A DNA stretch of 15,776 bases from Bacilli bacterium (GTDB lineage: Bacteria; Bacillota_I; Bacilli_A; RF39; UBA660). The stretch is taken from positions 1 to 15,776 of the forward strand of contig CAAERO010000016.1 of NCBI GenBank assembly GCA_900758495.1, written 5' to 3'. Each line of letters starts with the position of its first letter. Within the stretch, counting starts at the first letter, position 1. The notes under the pieces were generated by a model that was given only the letters and a program-made list of their open reading frames with translations, searched no databases and was not told the origin of the DNA. A program made the position numbers and the translations under genes. Positions 7,429-14,591 of this stretch are shown here, one piece after another.

Positions 7429-8334
7429 ATGAAAAAGTTTATTGTTTTAGTTTTATTTATATGTTTATTTTTAATAACCTATACTTATCAGGATGAAATT
7501 TATAATGTTTATATGTCTTTTGCTAGCAAGTCGAATGTAACGCTTAAGGAAAAAAATGATTACACTAGGAGTTATAGTTTTAAATATGTTTCTTTAACTG
7601 ATAATTTCTTACCTGAGACTTTAGAAGAAGTTAGAAATGTTTACTATACTATTTTAAATTCTGGTGTTGATGAATTTAGTTTCTATTGTAAAAAGGACAC
7701 AACCTGCCTTGATAACGTTAAAAGTCTTGCAAATGACCAAACTTCTTTATCAATAATTAATAATTATGTCCATCCTTTTAATAGTTTTAAGCAGATAACT
7801 ACTAATTATGATGAAACTGATAAGGTGACTGTTTCAATTGAACATAATTATAATGATAATGTGCGAGAAATCATTTTGAACAAGGTTAAAGAAATTGAAT
7901 CGGAGATTTGGAACAATTCAATGACGGATAGAGAAAAGATAAAAGTTGCTCATGACTATATAATTAATCACAGTAGATATGATAAAGAAAGAAGTGACAA
8001 TGGAATTATTAATTATCAATCTGATATAGCTTATGGACCTTTATTGCAAGGTTACAGTCTTTGTGGTGGTTATACTGATGCAATGGAATTATTCTTAGAA
8101 GATTTAAATATTGAAAGTTATAGAATATCAAATGATAAACATGTTTGGAATGCTGTTTTTCTTGATAATACTTGGTATCATTTAGATCTTACTTGGGATG
8201 ATCCTATTACTTCTAATAATCAAGATATTTTAGAATATACTTATTTTCTTGTTGGAAATGATGATTTAGAACAAGCCGATAATAATAATCAACATAATTT
8301 TGATAAAGGTATTTATTTAGAATTCTCTAATTGA
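7429..8334 (+). CDS. Membrane-anchored or secreted transglutaminase-like protein
   Basis: The product is about 301 aa. Residues 3-19 form a hydrophobic segment after KK, which would be a signal peptide or N-terminal anchor; there is no lipobox Cys. The rest should be extracellular. The C-terminal half has a transglutaminase-like (papain-fold) domain with a plausible triad: Cys212 in GYSLCGGYTDAM, His238 in KHVWNAV and Asp253 in HLDLTWDDP. Such bacterial domains act as proteases or crosslinkers on cell-surface proteins, but the substrate is unknown. The N-terminal half is unassigned. Two ATGs are in frame at 7423 and 7429. AAGGAG (7417-7422) touches the first and is 6 bases from the second, so 7429 is chosen. 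The gene stands alone on the plus strand between two minus-strand operons and ends in its own terminator. Confidence 0.8.
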   Translation: MKKFIVLVLFICLFLITYTYQDEIYNVYMSFASKSNVTLKEKNDYTRSYSFKYVSLTDNFLPETLEEVRNVYYTILNSGVDEFSFYCKKDTTCLDNVKSLANDQTSLSIINNYVHPFNSFKQITTNYDETDKVTVSIEHNYNDNVREIILNKVKEIESEIWNNSMTDREKIKVAHDYIINHSRYDKERSDNGIINYQSDIAYGPLLQGYSLCGGYTDAMELFLEDLNIESYRISNDKHVWNAVFLDNTWYHLDLTWDDPITSNNQDILEYTYFLVGNDDLEQADNNNQHNFDKGIYLEFSN

Positions 8335-8346
8335 GAATTTTTTATT
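8321..8346 (+). terminator. Terminator of the transglutaminase-like gene
   Basis: AATTCTC (8321-8327) pairs with GAGAATT (8333-8339) around a 5-base loop and runs into a T-rich tail (8338-8346). The hairpin overlaps the stop codon of the transglutaminase-like gene. Confidence 0.6.
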
Positions 8347-8375
8347 TATTAAGTTTTCTATGGATAATTGGGAAC

Positions 8376-8404
8376 AAAAAAATCATCCAATATTAGATGA
8401 TTTT
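8376..8404 (-). terminator. Terminator after rpmF
   Basis: On the minus strand AAAATCATC (8396-8404) pairs with GATGATTTT (8379-8387), and the 3' arm merges into a run of seven T (8376-8382). It begins two bases after the rpmF stop codon. With the plus-strand terminator at 8321-8346 it separates the two convergent units. Confidence 0.75.
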
Positions 8405-8405
8405 C

Positions 8406-8621
8406 TTACTCTTCTGTAGAGTCTTTTTTTACAATTACAGTTTTTCCTTTGTAGCTTCCACATTTTGGACATACACGATGAGCTTTAATCATTTCACCGC
8501 AAGAAGGACAAGCTACCATTCCTGGAATTGTTAAAGCATTGTGACTTCTACGCATTCTCTTACGTGTCTTTGATACCTTTCTGAAAGGTACAGCAAATAA
8601 TTGAATATCTAATTTTAACAT
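8406..8621 (-). CDS. rpmF: Ribosomal protein L32 with an L27-like presequence
   Basis: L32 is a small protein of the large ribosomal subunit. The canonical body starts at AVPFRKVSKTRKRMRRSH and carries a zinc ribbon of two Cys-x2-Cys pairs (CPSC and CPKC, about 39-55), so it is the zinc-binding form. Bacillus L32 starts MAVPFRR; here the body is preceded by MLKLDIQLF. That presequence closely resembles the N-terminal extension of Firmicutes ribosomal protein L27 (MLKLNLQFF), which the protease Prp removes. Cleavage after Phe9 would leave Ala-Val-Pro-Phe, the usual mature N-terminus. A GTG at 8630 is in frame, but AAGGAG (8630-8635) is 8 bases from the ATG at 8621, so the 71-aa form is preferred. 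Either start keeps the presequence. The RBS lies in the 3' end of yceD, so translation is probably coupled. Confidence 0.93.
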   Translation of the reverse strand: MLKLDIQLFAVPFRKVSKTRKRMRRSHNALTIPGMVACPSCGEMIKAHRVCPKCGSYKGKTVIVKKDSTEE

Positions 8622-8626
8622 CTCTT

Positions 8627-9094
8627 TCACTCCTTTTCTTTACCTTCTAGTAGATTACGAAATGGGAAATTTCCCTCTTCTTTTTCATACTCTTCTTCAC
8701 TTACTAGATGCCAACCGTCCCCTTGATAATTTGTATAGTCATTTACTATACTATACCTAATGGGAACCTCTAGTACAATATTCTCCCATAAAATGCTAAG
8801 AATATCAAGAGTATTTTCAATATTTTTTACTTTTTCTGTTACTTCTTCTTCTAAATGATTAGAAAAGTGATAAGTTACATCTTCTAAAGAAACAGAATCT
8901 TTTAAAATCATATCACCACTATATTCACCATCTAAAAAAAAGCTATCATTAGGATATCGTTTTAGTTCCCCTTTGAAATGAATGTTTCTTAATTCTACAA
9001 TATCTGTATTTGTATACCAGTCTTTTGTAAAAGAAAAATCATTATCGATTTCTATTTTTTCTTTAATACCTTGTAATATTTCTCTAATGTTCAT
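8627..9094 (-). CDS. yceD: YceD family protein (DUF177)
   Basis: The 155-aa product belongs to the YceD/DUF177 family, which almost always precedes rpmF. In E. coli and plants members are needed for normal 23S rRNA accumulation; the detailed mechanism is not settled. Family features are an N-terminal beta-rich part with ELRNIHFKGEL (about 34-44), the central DGEYSGDMILKDSVSLEDV region (about 55-73), a LDILSILWENIVLEVPIR segment (about 96-113), and the C-terminal GDGWHLVSEEE. The Cys residues found in some members near the central and C-terminal segments are missing here. AAGGAG lies 6 bases before the ATG. The gene starts 2 bases after the HD-domain gene, and its own stop codon overlaps the rpmF ribosome binding site, so the three genes form one operon. 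Confidence 0.88.
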   Translation of the reverse strand: MNIREILQGIKEKIEIDNDFSFTKDWYTNTDIVELRNIHFKGELKRYPNDSFFLDGEYSGDMILKDSVSLEDVTYHFSNHLEEEVTEKVKNIENTLDILSILWENIVLEVPIRYSIVNDYTNYQGDGWHLVSEEEYEKEEGNFPFRNLLEGKEKE

Positions 9095-9096
9095 AG

Positions 9097-9597
9097 CTAT
9101 CTCCTTGTAAATGTTAGAAACAACATTATAATTAGATTGAAACTTAGTTTCATGTTTGCTTTAATCATAAAGGACTTTTCATAAATACTTGCTACATCAT
9201 CAACAATATCTACTATCCAACTTTCTAGATACTTAGGTACTTTCCTTCCAACAGGAAACATATGTGTTCTAATAATATCTTCTTCTAGGGTAGTAAGTTC
9301 AAAGTATTTGCTTGCATTCAGATAAGCAAAGTCTGGATGCACAATCAATCTTTTTAATTTACTAGTTTCTTCTTCATCAAAGAAGAAATCATGTAACAAG
9401 GCTCCTTTGGTTGTTTCTTTATAGTTTAAATGTAATATTTTCGTTATTCTATAAGAATAATAAGCAACTCTCACCATATGGTCATATCTGTTTAATCCAT
9501 GGTGTATGCAACTTTTTGTTTTTTGATACTCGTCATTTCTTGTTATAGGTAAAATCAGCTCATTAAATTCTTCATTATTATAAGAAGTTTTTGGCAT
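9097..9597 (-). CDS. HD-domain phosphohydrolase
   Basis: The 166-aa product is an HD-superfamily metal-dependent phosphohydrolase. Likely metal ligands are His40 (RYDHMVRVA), His69-Asp70 (LLHDFF), His87 (VHPDF), His112 (RTHMFP) and an Asp in WIVDIVDD (130-134). The substrate, probably a nucleotide or a phosphoester, cannot be read from the sequence. The last 20 residues (about 147-166) are hydrophobic and could associate with the membrane or pack on the domain. No frameshift was evident, and small HD proteins with hydrophobic tails are plausible. It is the first gene of HD-yceD-rpmF, with a good promoter upstream. The RBS is weak (GAAAGTGGG before the ATG at 9597). Placement with yceD and rpmF hints at a ribosome-related job, which is inference. 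Confidence 0.8.
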   Translation of the reverse strand: MPKTSYNNEEFNELILPITRNDEYQKTKSCIHHGLNRYDHMVRVAYYSYRITKILHLNYKETTKGALLHDFFFDEEETSKLKRLIVHPDFAYLNASKYFELTTLEEDIIRTHMFPVGRKVPKYLESWIVDIVDDVASIYEKSFMIKANMKLSFNLIIMLFLTFTRR

Positions 9598-9630
9598 ACT
9601 TAACCCACTTTCTTTGCTTAAAGCAATATT

Positions 9631-9659
9631 ATGATAGCATAGATTTGACTTTTTTTCAA
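9631..9659 (-). promoter_or_regulatory. Promoter of the HD-yceD-rpmF operon
   Basis: TTGAAA (9654-9659), an exact 17-base spacer and TATCAT (9631-9636) lie on the minus strand about 34 bases before the start of the HD-domain gene. The predicted leader is about 27 bases. Both hexamers match sigma-A consensus at five of six positions. Confidence 0.65.
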
Positions 9660-9815
9660 TATTAGATGTTTATACGACAAAGACTAGTCCTATTGAAATA
9701 TCTAACTTTTTCTAACCTATTAATAGTTTTATTAGTATAATTAAATTACTTTTTTAGATTCAAAGCATATGTTTAAATCAACTGAATTTCTAATAATATT
9801 TGTTTTCTTATGTTG

Positions 9816-10141
9816 CTACTCTTTCTGTTTGAAAAAGTGTTCATGAGTATGTTCTATATCTATATTTACAGGCAAAGTATTTGAATTAACCAATAAACTA
9901 TTCAATACAAGTTTTCTATGGAAAGATAAAATTTTGTTTTTAGAGAAATTAAAAATTCCTGCCCCATTTTATAATTAAAATCTTTGATTATAGAGTTTAT
10001 ATTGTCTGTATAACTTGGTATTACTTGCAGATTAGCTACATAAGCAAAACTAAAATTATCACTTGATGATAAAAAATGTTATTCTGCAGAAATATCAAAA
10101 GTATAAACTTTAAAATTCGACGGATATCCGCCTATATTTTC
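9816..10141 (-). pseudogene. Probable remnant of a broken protein-coding gene
   Basis: The gap between ftsK and the HD operon (9598-10235) has no intact gene. On the minus strand a coding-like frame runs from 10141 to 9902, with one internal TAA (10079-10081). It reads ENIGGYPSNFKVYTFDISAE, then stop, then a 57-codon open stretch with segments such as FSFAYVANLQVIPSYTD and FNYKMGQEFLIS. After a frame change at about 9905 a second piece reads NSLLVNSNTLPVNIDIEHTH and stops at 9816. The residue composition looks like a real protein, but no family was recognised and the fragments could be chance in AT-rich DNA. In the rest of the gap only the HD operon promoter (9631-9659) and the ftsK terminator (10220-10250) are seen. 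Confidence 0.35.
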
Positions 10142-10219
10142 TTTTTACTTATGATAGATTTAAAAGTAGTAAGTTGAGTGAATACATAAGAATAACATTG
10201 CAGTTCAAGTTTACTATAC

Positions 10220-10250
10220 AAAAAGGAGAAAAAAATCACTCTTCTTCTCC
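10220..10250 (-). terminator. Terminator overlapping the 3' end of ftsK
   Basis: On the minus strand GGAGAAGAA (10242-10250) pairs with TTTTTCTCC (10225-10233) around an 8-base loop that includes the stop codon, followed by five T (10220-10224). The stem is thus formed partly by the codons for the Glu-rich C-terminus. Confidence 0.65.
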
Positions 10251-12515
10251 ATCTAATTTTACTAATACTTCTCTTGGTTTACTTCCATTGGCAGGTCCAA
10301 TTATTCCTCTTTCTTCTAAAAGATCAATTATTCTTGCTGCCCTGTTATAACCAACTTTGAATCGTCTTTGTAATAAAGAGGCACTGGCTTTTTGTTGTTC
10401 TACGACAAATGTTACTACATCATTATATAGTTCATCGTCATCATCTTCGATTTGTTCCATATCTTCTTTTTGACTAGCTGATTTGTCCATAGTACTACTT
10501 GCTTCTAGATTTAAGAAGGCTGCATCATATTCAGCTTTTTGTTGTTCAACAGTATAATCAATTATTTTCTTTATTTCATCATCTGCTATGAAAGCTCCTT
10601 GAATTCTCTGTGGTGATGCTTCTCCCATCGGTAAGAATAACATATCACCTTTTCCTAGTAATTTTTCTGCTCCTGTTGAGTCAAGTATTGTTCTAGAATC
10701 TATTCCGCTACTAACTGCAAAGGAAATTCTTGAGGGAATGTTCGCTTTTACAACACCAGTTATAACATCTGTTGATGGTCTTTGGGTTGCAATGATTAAA
10801 TGAATACCAGCTGCTCTTGCCATTTGAGTTATTCGCATAATAGCTGCTTCAACATCTTTACTTGCTACTAACATTAAATCTGCCAACTCATCAACAATAA
10901 CAACGATATATGGCATATGTTGTATCTTACTATCTTCATCTAAGTCTTTATTTTTATCATCAATATAACTGTTATAAGTTGCAATATTTTTGGTATGACT
11001 TTCTTCAAACACTTCATAACGTCTTTCCATTTCTGCTACTATTTTGTTTAGAGCAACGCTTGCTTTTTTAGGATCAGTCACAACTGGACATAGTAGGTGG
11101 GGAACTCCATTATAAACTGATAGTTCTACTTTCTTTGGATCGACCATTACTAATTTAACTTCGTCTGGTCTTGTTCGCATCAAGATTGAAGCAATTATTC
11201 CGTTGATACAAACTGATTTACCACTTCCTGTTGAACCTGCCACCAATAAATGGGGGGTTTTATCTATTTCACACCATACGACATTTCCCATTATATTTTT
11301 ACCTAGAGGACATAGTAATTTACTATTACTTTTGCTTGCTGGCACTTTTTCCATTACTTCTCTAAACGAAACTGGTGTTGTTTCACTATTTGGTATTTCG
11401 ATTCCAACAGTGCTTTTTCCAGGTATTGGTGCTTCTATTCTTATATCCTTTGCTGCTAGAACTAGAGCTATTTCTTTGTGAATGCTTAATACTTTATTTA
11501 GTTTTGTTCCTGTTTGTAATTCTAATTCGTATTGAGTAACAGTTGGTCCAATATGAACTTCTACTACTTTTCCAATTACACCAAAATCTTTTAAAACTTT
11601 TTCTAAAGTCTCGATATTTTTTTCTACTAATCCTTCATTGGCTTTACTTTTCTTATTTTTGACTGGGTTTAAAATAGAAATTGGGGGTAATTCATAGTTT
11701 CCATTATGAATGATTACTGGTCTTTCTACAGGTTGTTCTGGTGGCGTTTCTGTCTTAGAAATTGTTTCTTCTTTAGTATTTATTTTTGTTAATTGGTCAA
11801 GGCTTGAAATTGTAACTTTTTTTTCTTCTTTTACTGGTTCATCAGAAGTACCAGTAATAACTGGTTTTTTATTTGGATCAAAGCTTGATTCTTTTGCTTG
11901 AATTGTGTCTTTTTCTTTCTTTTCTTTCTTGGGTAGCATTTCTTTGGCTTTACTACTTGTATTTTTAACAAAATCAGCGATAGAGAAACCAGTGAATAGA
12001 GATACACCAACTATACATAAAGTCCAAGATACTATTTTCATTCCATTATAAGAGAATAAAGATGTAAATAAAACACTAAATGTGCAACCAATAATTCCAC
12101 CACCAATTACTTCTGGCGTAATGCTACTATTTGTCAAACTTGAAAATGCAATAGTTAATTGATCAACTGTTTCTTGAAAAACTTTTATTCCATTATAGTT
12201 ATTTGCTGCTATATATTCTTCATGCATTAATGATAACATTCCTATCATAAAAAGGTAAAATCCTAGCATTTTCGTAGTAAAAAAGTTTGGCCATTCACGT
12301 TTTATAATTAGATAGCCACCTAGTATAAGTAAAAGTATCAATAGTATATTATAAAATACACCTACTAAAAATATTGCAAAAGCGGAAATTAAGTTTCCTA
12401 CAGGGCCATATTTACCAATTCCAATAATACCTGCTAATAACAATAAAACTCCATATAGTTCTGTACTATATGCAAAAGCTTTTTTCTTTTCTCTTTTGTT
12501 TTTTTTCTTTGCCAC
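10236..12515 (-). CDS. ftsK: DNA translocase FtsK/SpoIIIE family
   Basis: This ATP-driven pump moves chromosomal DNA through the division septum and brings dif sites together. The 759-aa product has a basic N-terminus, then about four to five membrane segments (roughly 18-34, 41-70, 82-97, 136-155, 160-180). A charged, low-complexity linker (about 190-270) follows. The motor is at about 290-680, with Walker A GSTGSGKS (427-434), Walker B VVIVDELADL (about 538-547) and the ATQRPSTDVITG segment. The C-terminal gamma winged helix (about 695-755, RRFKVGYNRAARIIDLLEERG) would read the polar guide sequences. The length is close to B. subtilis SpoIIIE and SftA-type proteins, and the membrane segments favour SpoIIIE/FtsK over soluble SftA. 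The start is GTG at 12515 after AGAGGGTG. It is a single-gene unit with its own promoter and terminator. Confidence 0.93.
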   Translation of the reverse strand: MAKKKNKREKKKAFAYSTELYGVLLLLAGIIGIGKYGPVGNLISAFAIFLVGVFYNILLILLLILGGYLIIKREWPNFFTTKMLGFYLFMIGMLSLMHEEYIAANNYNGIKVFQETVDQLTIAFSSLTNSSITPEVIGGGIIGCTFSVLFTSLFSYNGMKIVSWTLCIVGVSLFTGFSIADFVKNTSSKAKEMLPKKEKKEKDTIQAKESSFDPNKKPVITGTSDEPVKEEKKVTISSLDQLTKINTKEETISKTETPPEQPVERPVIIHNGNYELPPISILNPVKNKKSKANEGLVEKNIETLEKVLKDFGVIGKVVEVHIGPTVTQYELELQTGTKLNKVLSIHKEIALVLAAKDIRIEAPIPGKSTVGIEIPNSETTPVSFREVMEKVPASKSNSKLLCPLGKNIMGNVVWCEIDKTPHLLVAGSTGSGKSVCINGIIASILMRTRPDEVKLVMVDPKKVELSVYNGVPHLLCPVVTDPKKASVALNKIVAEMERRYEVFEESHTKNIATYNSYIDDKNKDLDEDSKIQHMPYIVVIVDELADLMLVASKDVEAAIMRITQMARAAGIHLIIATQRPSTDVITGVVKANIPSRISFAVSSGIDSRTILDSTGAEKLLGKGDMLFLPMGEASPQRIQGAFIADDEIKKIIDYTVEQQKAEYDAAFLNLEASSTMDKSASQKEDMEQIEDDDDELYNDVVTFVVEQQKASASLLQRRFKVGYNRAARIIDLLEERGIIGPANGSKPREVLVKLDGEEE

Positions 12516-12560
12516 AATTACACCCTCTCTTAAAGCTCTACTATTCTTACATTCACTTAC

Positions 12561-12588
12561 ATTGTATCACATATTTAAATACAACAAA
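12561..12588 (-). promoter_or_regulatory. Promoter of ftsK
   Basis: On the minus strand TACAAT (12561-12566) is preceded by TG one base upstream (extended -10), with a weak -35 such as TTTGTT (12583-12588, 16-base spacer). The predicted leader is about 40 bases. Confidence 0.5.
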
Positions 12589-12618
12589 AAGTAATTTTAA
12601 ATTTTTACTATTTTTCGT

Positions 12619-12645
12619 AAAAAAATAACCTCTATTTAGAGATTA
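12619..12645 (-). terminator. Terminator of the cdsA-rasP-orf279 operon
   Basis: TAATCTCT (12638-12645) pairs with AGAGGTTA (12626-12633) with one G-U pair and a 4-base loop, followed by seven T. The 5' arm includes the orf279 stop codon. This is a strong Rho-independent terminator. Confidence 0.8.
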
Positions 12646-13482
12646 CTTTGTTAGTGAGACTAGATAGCTATCTTCTATATTATTATCGCTCTCAAATATA
12701 TAAGTGTATATAGAAAACATTCCCTTATATTTTTCATATTGAGTTTTTACTTTACTCGAAAGTTCATCCTCTGACATATTCTCCTTACCATAGATTTTAT
12801 ATATATTAAAGACTTCATTTTTACGGTTCTTTGCATCAGTATAATTACCATAGAAGCTGGAGAAGATACCTATTGTTGTATAATTAGAAAAAGCCTTTCT
12901 TACTCTAATTTTGTAAGTTGTCTTATTATTCTTGGTTATTTTAACACCATCAACATAGTAACTAAAAATTTTAGAAATATAGTCACCATCATGACCATGT
13001 TCAGTGTAATCAATCTTATATAAGTCTTTTTCCTTATCATAAATAATGAGTGGTAAGTTGTCAATGGGACACAAATAATTATCTATTGCTGTGAAAGTGA
13101 TAGCAGAGCCAAAATTTTTTTTAAGATAGTTTAAGATTTCTCCACTACTTACCCCATTTTGAAACTTTCCGTAGTTATTTTTTAGGTAGAAAGTAAATTT
13201 TTCAGTATCAGTCATATCTTGTGGTACCTTATTACCTTCGAAAGTAATAAAGTAATTATCATATAGTTTTATTTTTTCTAGCAATATTGTTTGATCATCC
13301 GTTGCCAATGATTCAGTAACAATCGTTGGTTCTTCTTTCTTTTCTTCTACTACATTTTTATTTTTGTCGCCTATATTGCTAAGACTTTTCATACTGATTA
13401 ACAATATTAGTCCTATTACTAATATTAGAATAATAATTGTAAGTATCATTATAATTTTATCTTTTCTATCTAATTTTTTCAT
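12643..13482 (-). CDS. Orf279, membrane-anchored protein of unknown function
   Basis: The 279-aa product has a short basic cytoplasmic N-terminus (MKKLDRKDK), one strongly hydrophobic segment at about 11-31 and no lipobox Cys, so it should be a single-pass protein with most of its mass outside the cell. The outer part is rich in Lys, Tyr, Asn and Ile. Recognisable stretches are a Lys/Glu linker (about 41-55), DNYLCPIDNLPLIIYDKEKD near 140 and YKIRVRKAFSNYTTIG near 195. No family was recognised. It starts 8 bases after rasP, with AGGTG overlapping the rasP stop region as ribosome binding site, and a strong terminator overlaps its stop. It is therefore the last gene of cdsA-rasP-orf279. The position raises the idea of a partner or substrate of RasP, which is inference only. 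Confidence 0.8.
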   Translation of the reverse strand: MKKLDRKDKIIMILTIIILILVIGLILLISMKSLSNIGDKNKNVVEEKKEEPTIVTESLATDDQTILLEKIKLYDNYFITFEGNKVPQDMTDTEKFTFYLKNNYGKFQNGVSSGEILNYLKKNFGSAITFTAIDNYLCPIDNLPLIIYDKEKDLYKIDYTEHGHDGDYISKIFSYYVDGVKITKNNKTTYKIRVRKAFSNYTTIGIFSSFYGNYTDAKNRKNEVFNIYKIYGKENMSEDELSSKVKTQYEKYKGMFSIYTYIFESDNNIEDSYLVSLTK

Positions 13483-13490
13483 TACTTCAC

Positions 13491-14525
13491 CTAAAACAAT
13501 CTTAGTATATCATTGAAAGTAACATAAACCATCAGTATCATAAGTAAAAACAAACCAATTGTATGAATCATTGCTTCTGTTTCTGGTTTTACAGGACTAC
13601 CCTTTATTTTTTCAATTACTATGAACAGAATATGTCCTCCATCAAATGCTGGTAATGGTAATAGATTAATAAAACCAACGTTGATTGATAAGAAAGCAAA
13701 TAAATATAAAAGTCCTGCTAAGCCTGTACTTCTTTGGTTGCCCACCACTTCATAAATGCCAACTGGTCCTGACAATTGTTTTACTTTTATAGAACCTGTA
13801 AATAAACTTGTTACCGTGACCCACATTTGTCTAAATAATGAACCCGTTTTTGTAACCATGTACTTTAATGCTGGTACAAAACCATAGTTTTTATTCTCTT
13901 TAAAGGAAATACCATAGACATAAGTAACTTGATCATCTTTAATTTTCTTTTCTGGTGTTATTGAATAATTTTTTGTACTTCCATTCGTTTTTGTGACAAC
14001 AAATTCTGTTGCTTTTTTGTGCTTATCAATTGTTAGATAAAGTGATATATCATCGCGCGTGTTAATTTTGTGACCATTAATTTTTTTGATAACATCTCCT
14101 GCTTGAAGGCCAGCTACTTCTGCTCTTGAGTTGTTACTAACACTTGTAATTATTGGCGTTGAATCAACACTACCAAAGATTAGTCCTATGAAGAATAACA
14201 TTAAAATAGCTGAGATGAAGTTAAAACCTGCCCCAAAAAACATTACTAGAAAGCGTTGCCAAGCTTTTTTCCCTTGTAAAGTTCGATTTTTAGGAATATT
14301 CTCCTCTTCTCCTTCTTCTCCAGCTAATTGACAAAATCCCCCAATCGGAATTAATCTTAGAGAATAGGTTGTTTCCTTACCTTGATGAGATATAAGTTTA
14401 GGTCCCATTCCAAGAGCAAATTCATGAACATAAATTCCTGTTAATTTAGCAAATAGGAAATGACCTGATTCATGAATAAAAATGATAGCTCCCAAAATGA
14501 TAATGAATATTAATAGTGTAACCAT
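13491..14525 (-). CDS. rasP: RIP metalloprotease of the RasP/RseP (site-2 protease) family
   Basis: This zinc protease cleaves transmembrane proteins inside the membrane. In B. subtilis RasP acts on the anti-sigma factor RsiW, FtsL and leftover signal peptides. The 344-aa product has the zinc motif HESGH (18-22) in the first membrane segment. GPKLISHQGKETTYSLRLIPIGGF follows in two parts that fit the family (about 41-64). Next are a second membrane helix (about 95-118), one PDZ domain (about 122-185, GLQAGDVIKKINGHKI) and the conserved LLPLPAFDGGH (288-298), whose Asp295 is the third zinc ligand. The family usually has LLPIPALDGG. A last membrane helix lies near 322-337. The ATG at 14525 is the only usable start, because an in-frame TAG lies 10 bases upstream. 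It has no adjacent ribosome binding site; see the leader hairpin. Confidence 0.93.
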   Translation of the reverse strand: MVTLLIFIIILGAIIFIHESGHFLFAKLTGIYVHEFALGMGPKLISHQGKETTYSLRLIPIGGFCQLAGEEGEEENIPKNRTLQGKKAWQRFLVMFFGAGFNFISAILMLFFIGLIFGSVDSTPIITSVSNNSRAEVAGLQAGDVIKKINGHKINTRDDISLYLTIDKHKKATEFVVTKTNGSTKNYSITPEKKIKDDQVTYVYGISFKENKNYGFVPALKYMVTKTGSLFRQMWVTVTSLFTGSIKVKQLSGPVGIYEVVGNQRSTGLAGLLYLFAFLSINVGFINLLPLPAFDGGHILFIVIEKIKGSPVKPETEAMIHTIGLFLLMILMVYVTFNDILRLF

Positions 14526-14539
14526 TTTTGTTTTCTATA

Positions 14540-14566
14540 ATTAGTTGTATAAACTAATATTCCTTT
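14540..14566 (-). promoter_or_regulatory. Hairpin between AAAGGA and the rasP start codon
   Basis: On the minus strand the best Shine-Dalgarno-like sequence AAAGGA (14561-14566) lies 35 bases before the rasP ATG. The perfect inverted repeat ATTAGTT / AACTAAT (14552-14558 and 14540-14546, 5-base loop) sits between them. Folding would bring the AAAGGA to about 16 bases from the start. It may influence rasP translation, or it may be chance in AT-rich DNA. Confidence 0.35.
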
Positions 14567-14591
14567 CTATATCTATTTATAGTTTATTTTT

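Noticed and set aside
9097..9160. Frameshift at the hydrophobic C-terminus of the HD protein
   Set aside because: The frame ends just before yceD with the yceD RBS overlapping it, as expected of an intact operon gene, and no alternative frame restores a better ending.
11203..11481. Plus-strand frames inside ftsK (also 11710-11901) and inside rasP (14131-14331)
   Set aside because: All are antisense to conserved coding DNA and have no start signals or recognisable motifs.
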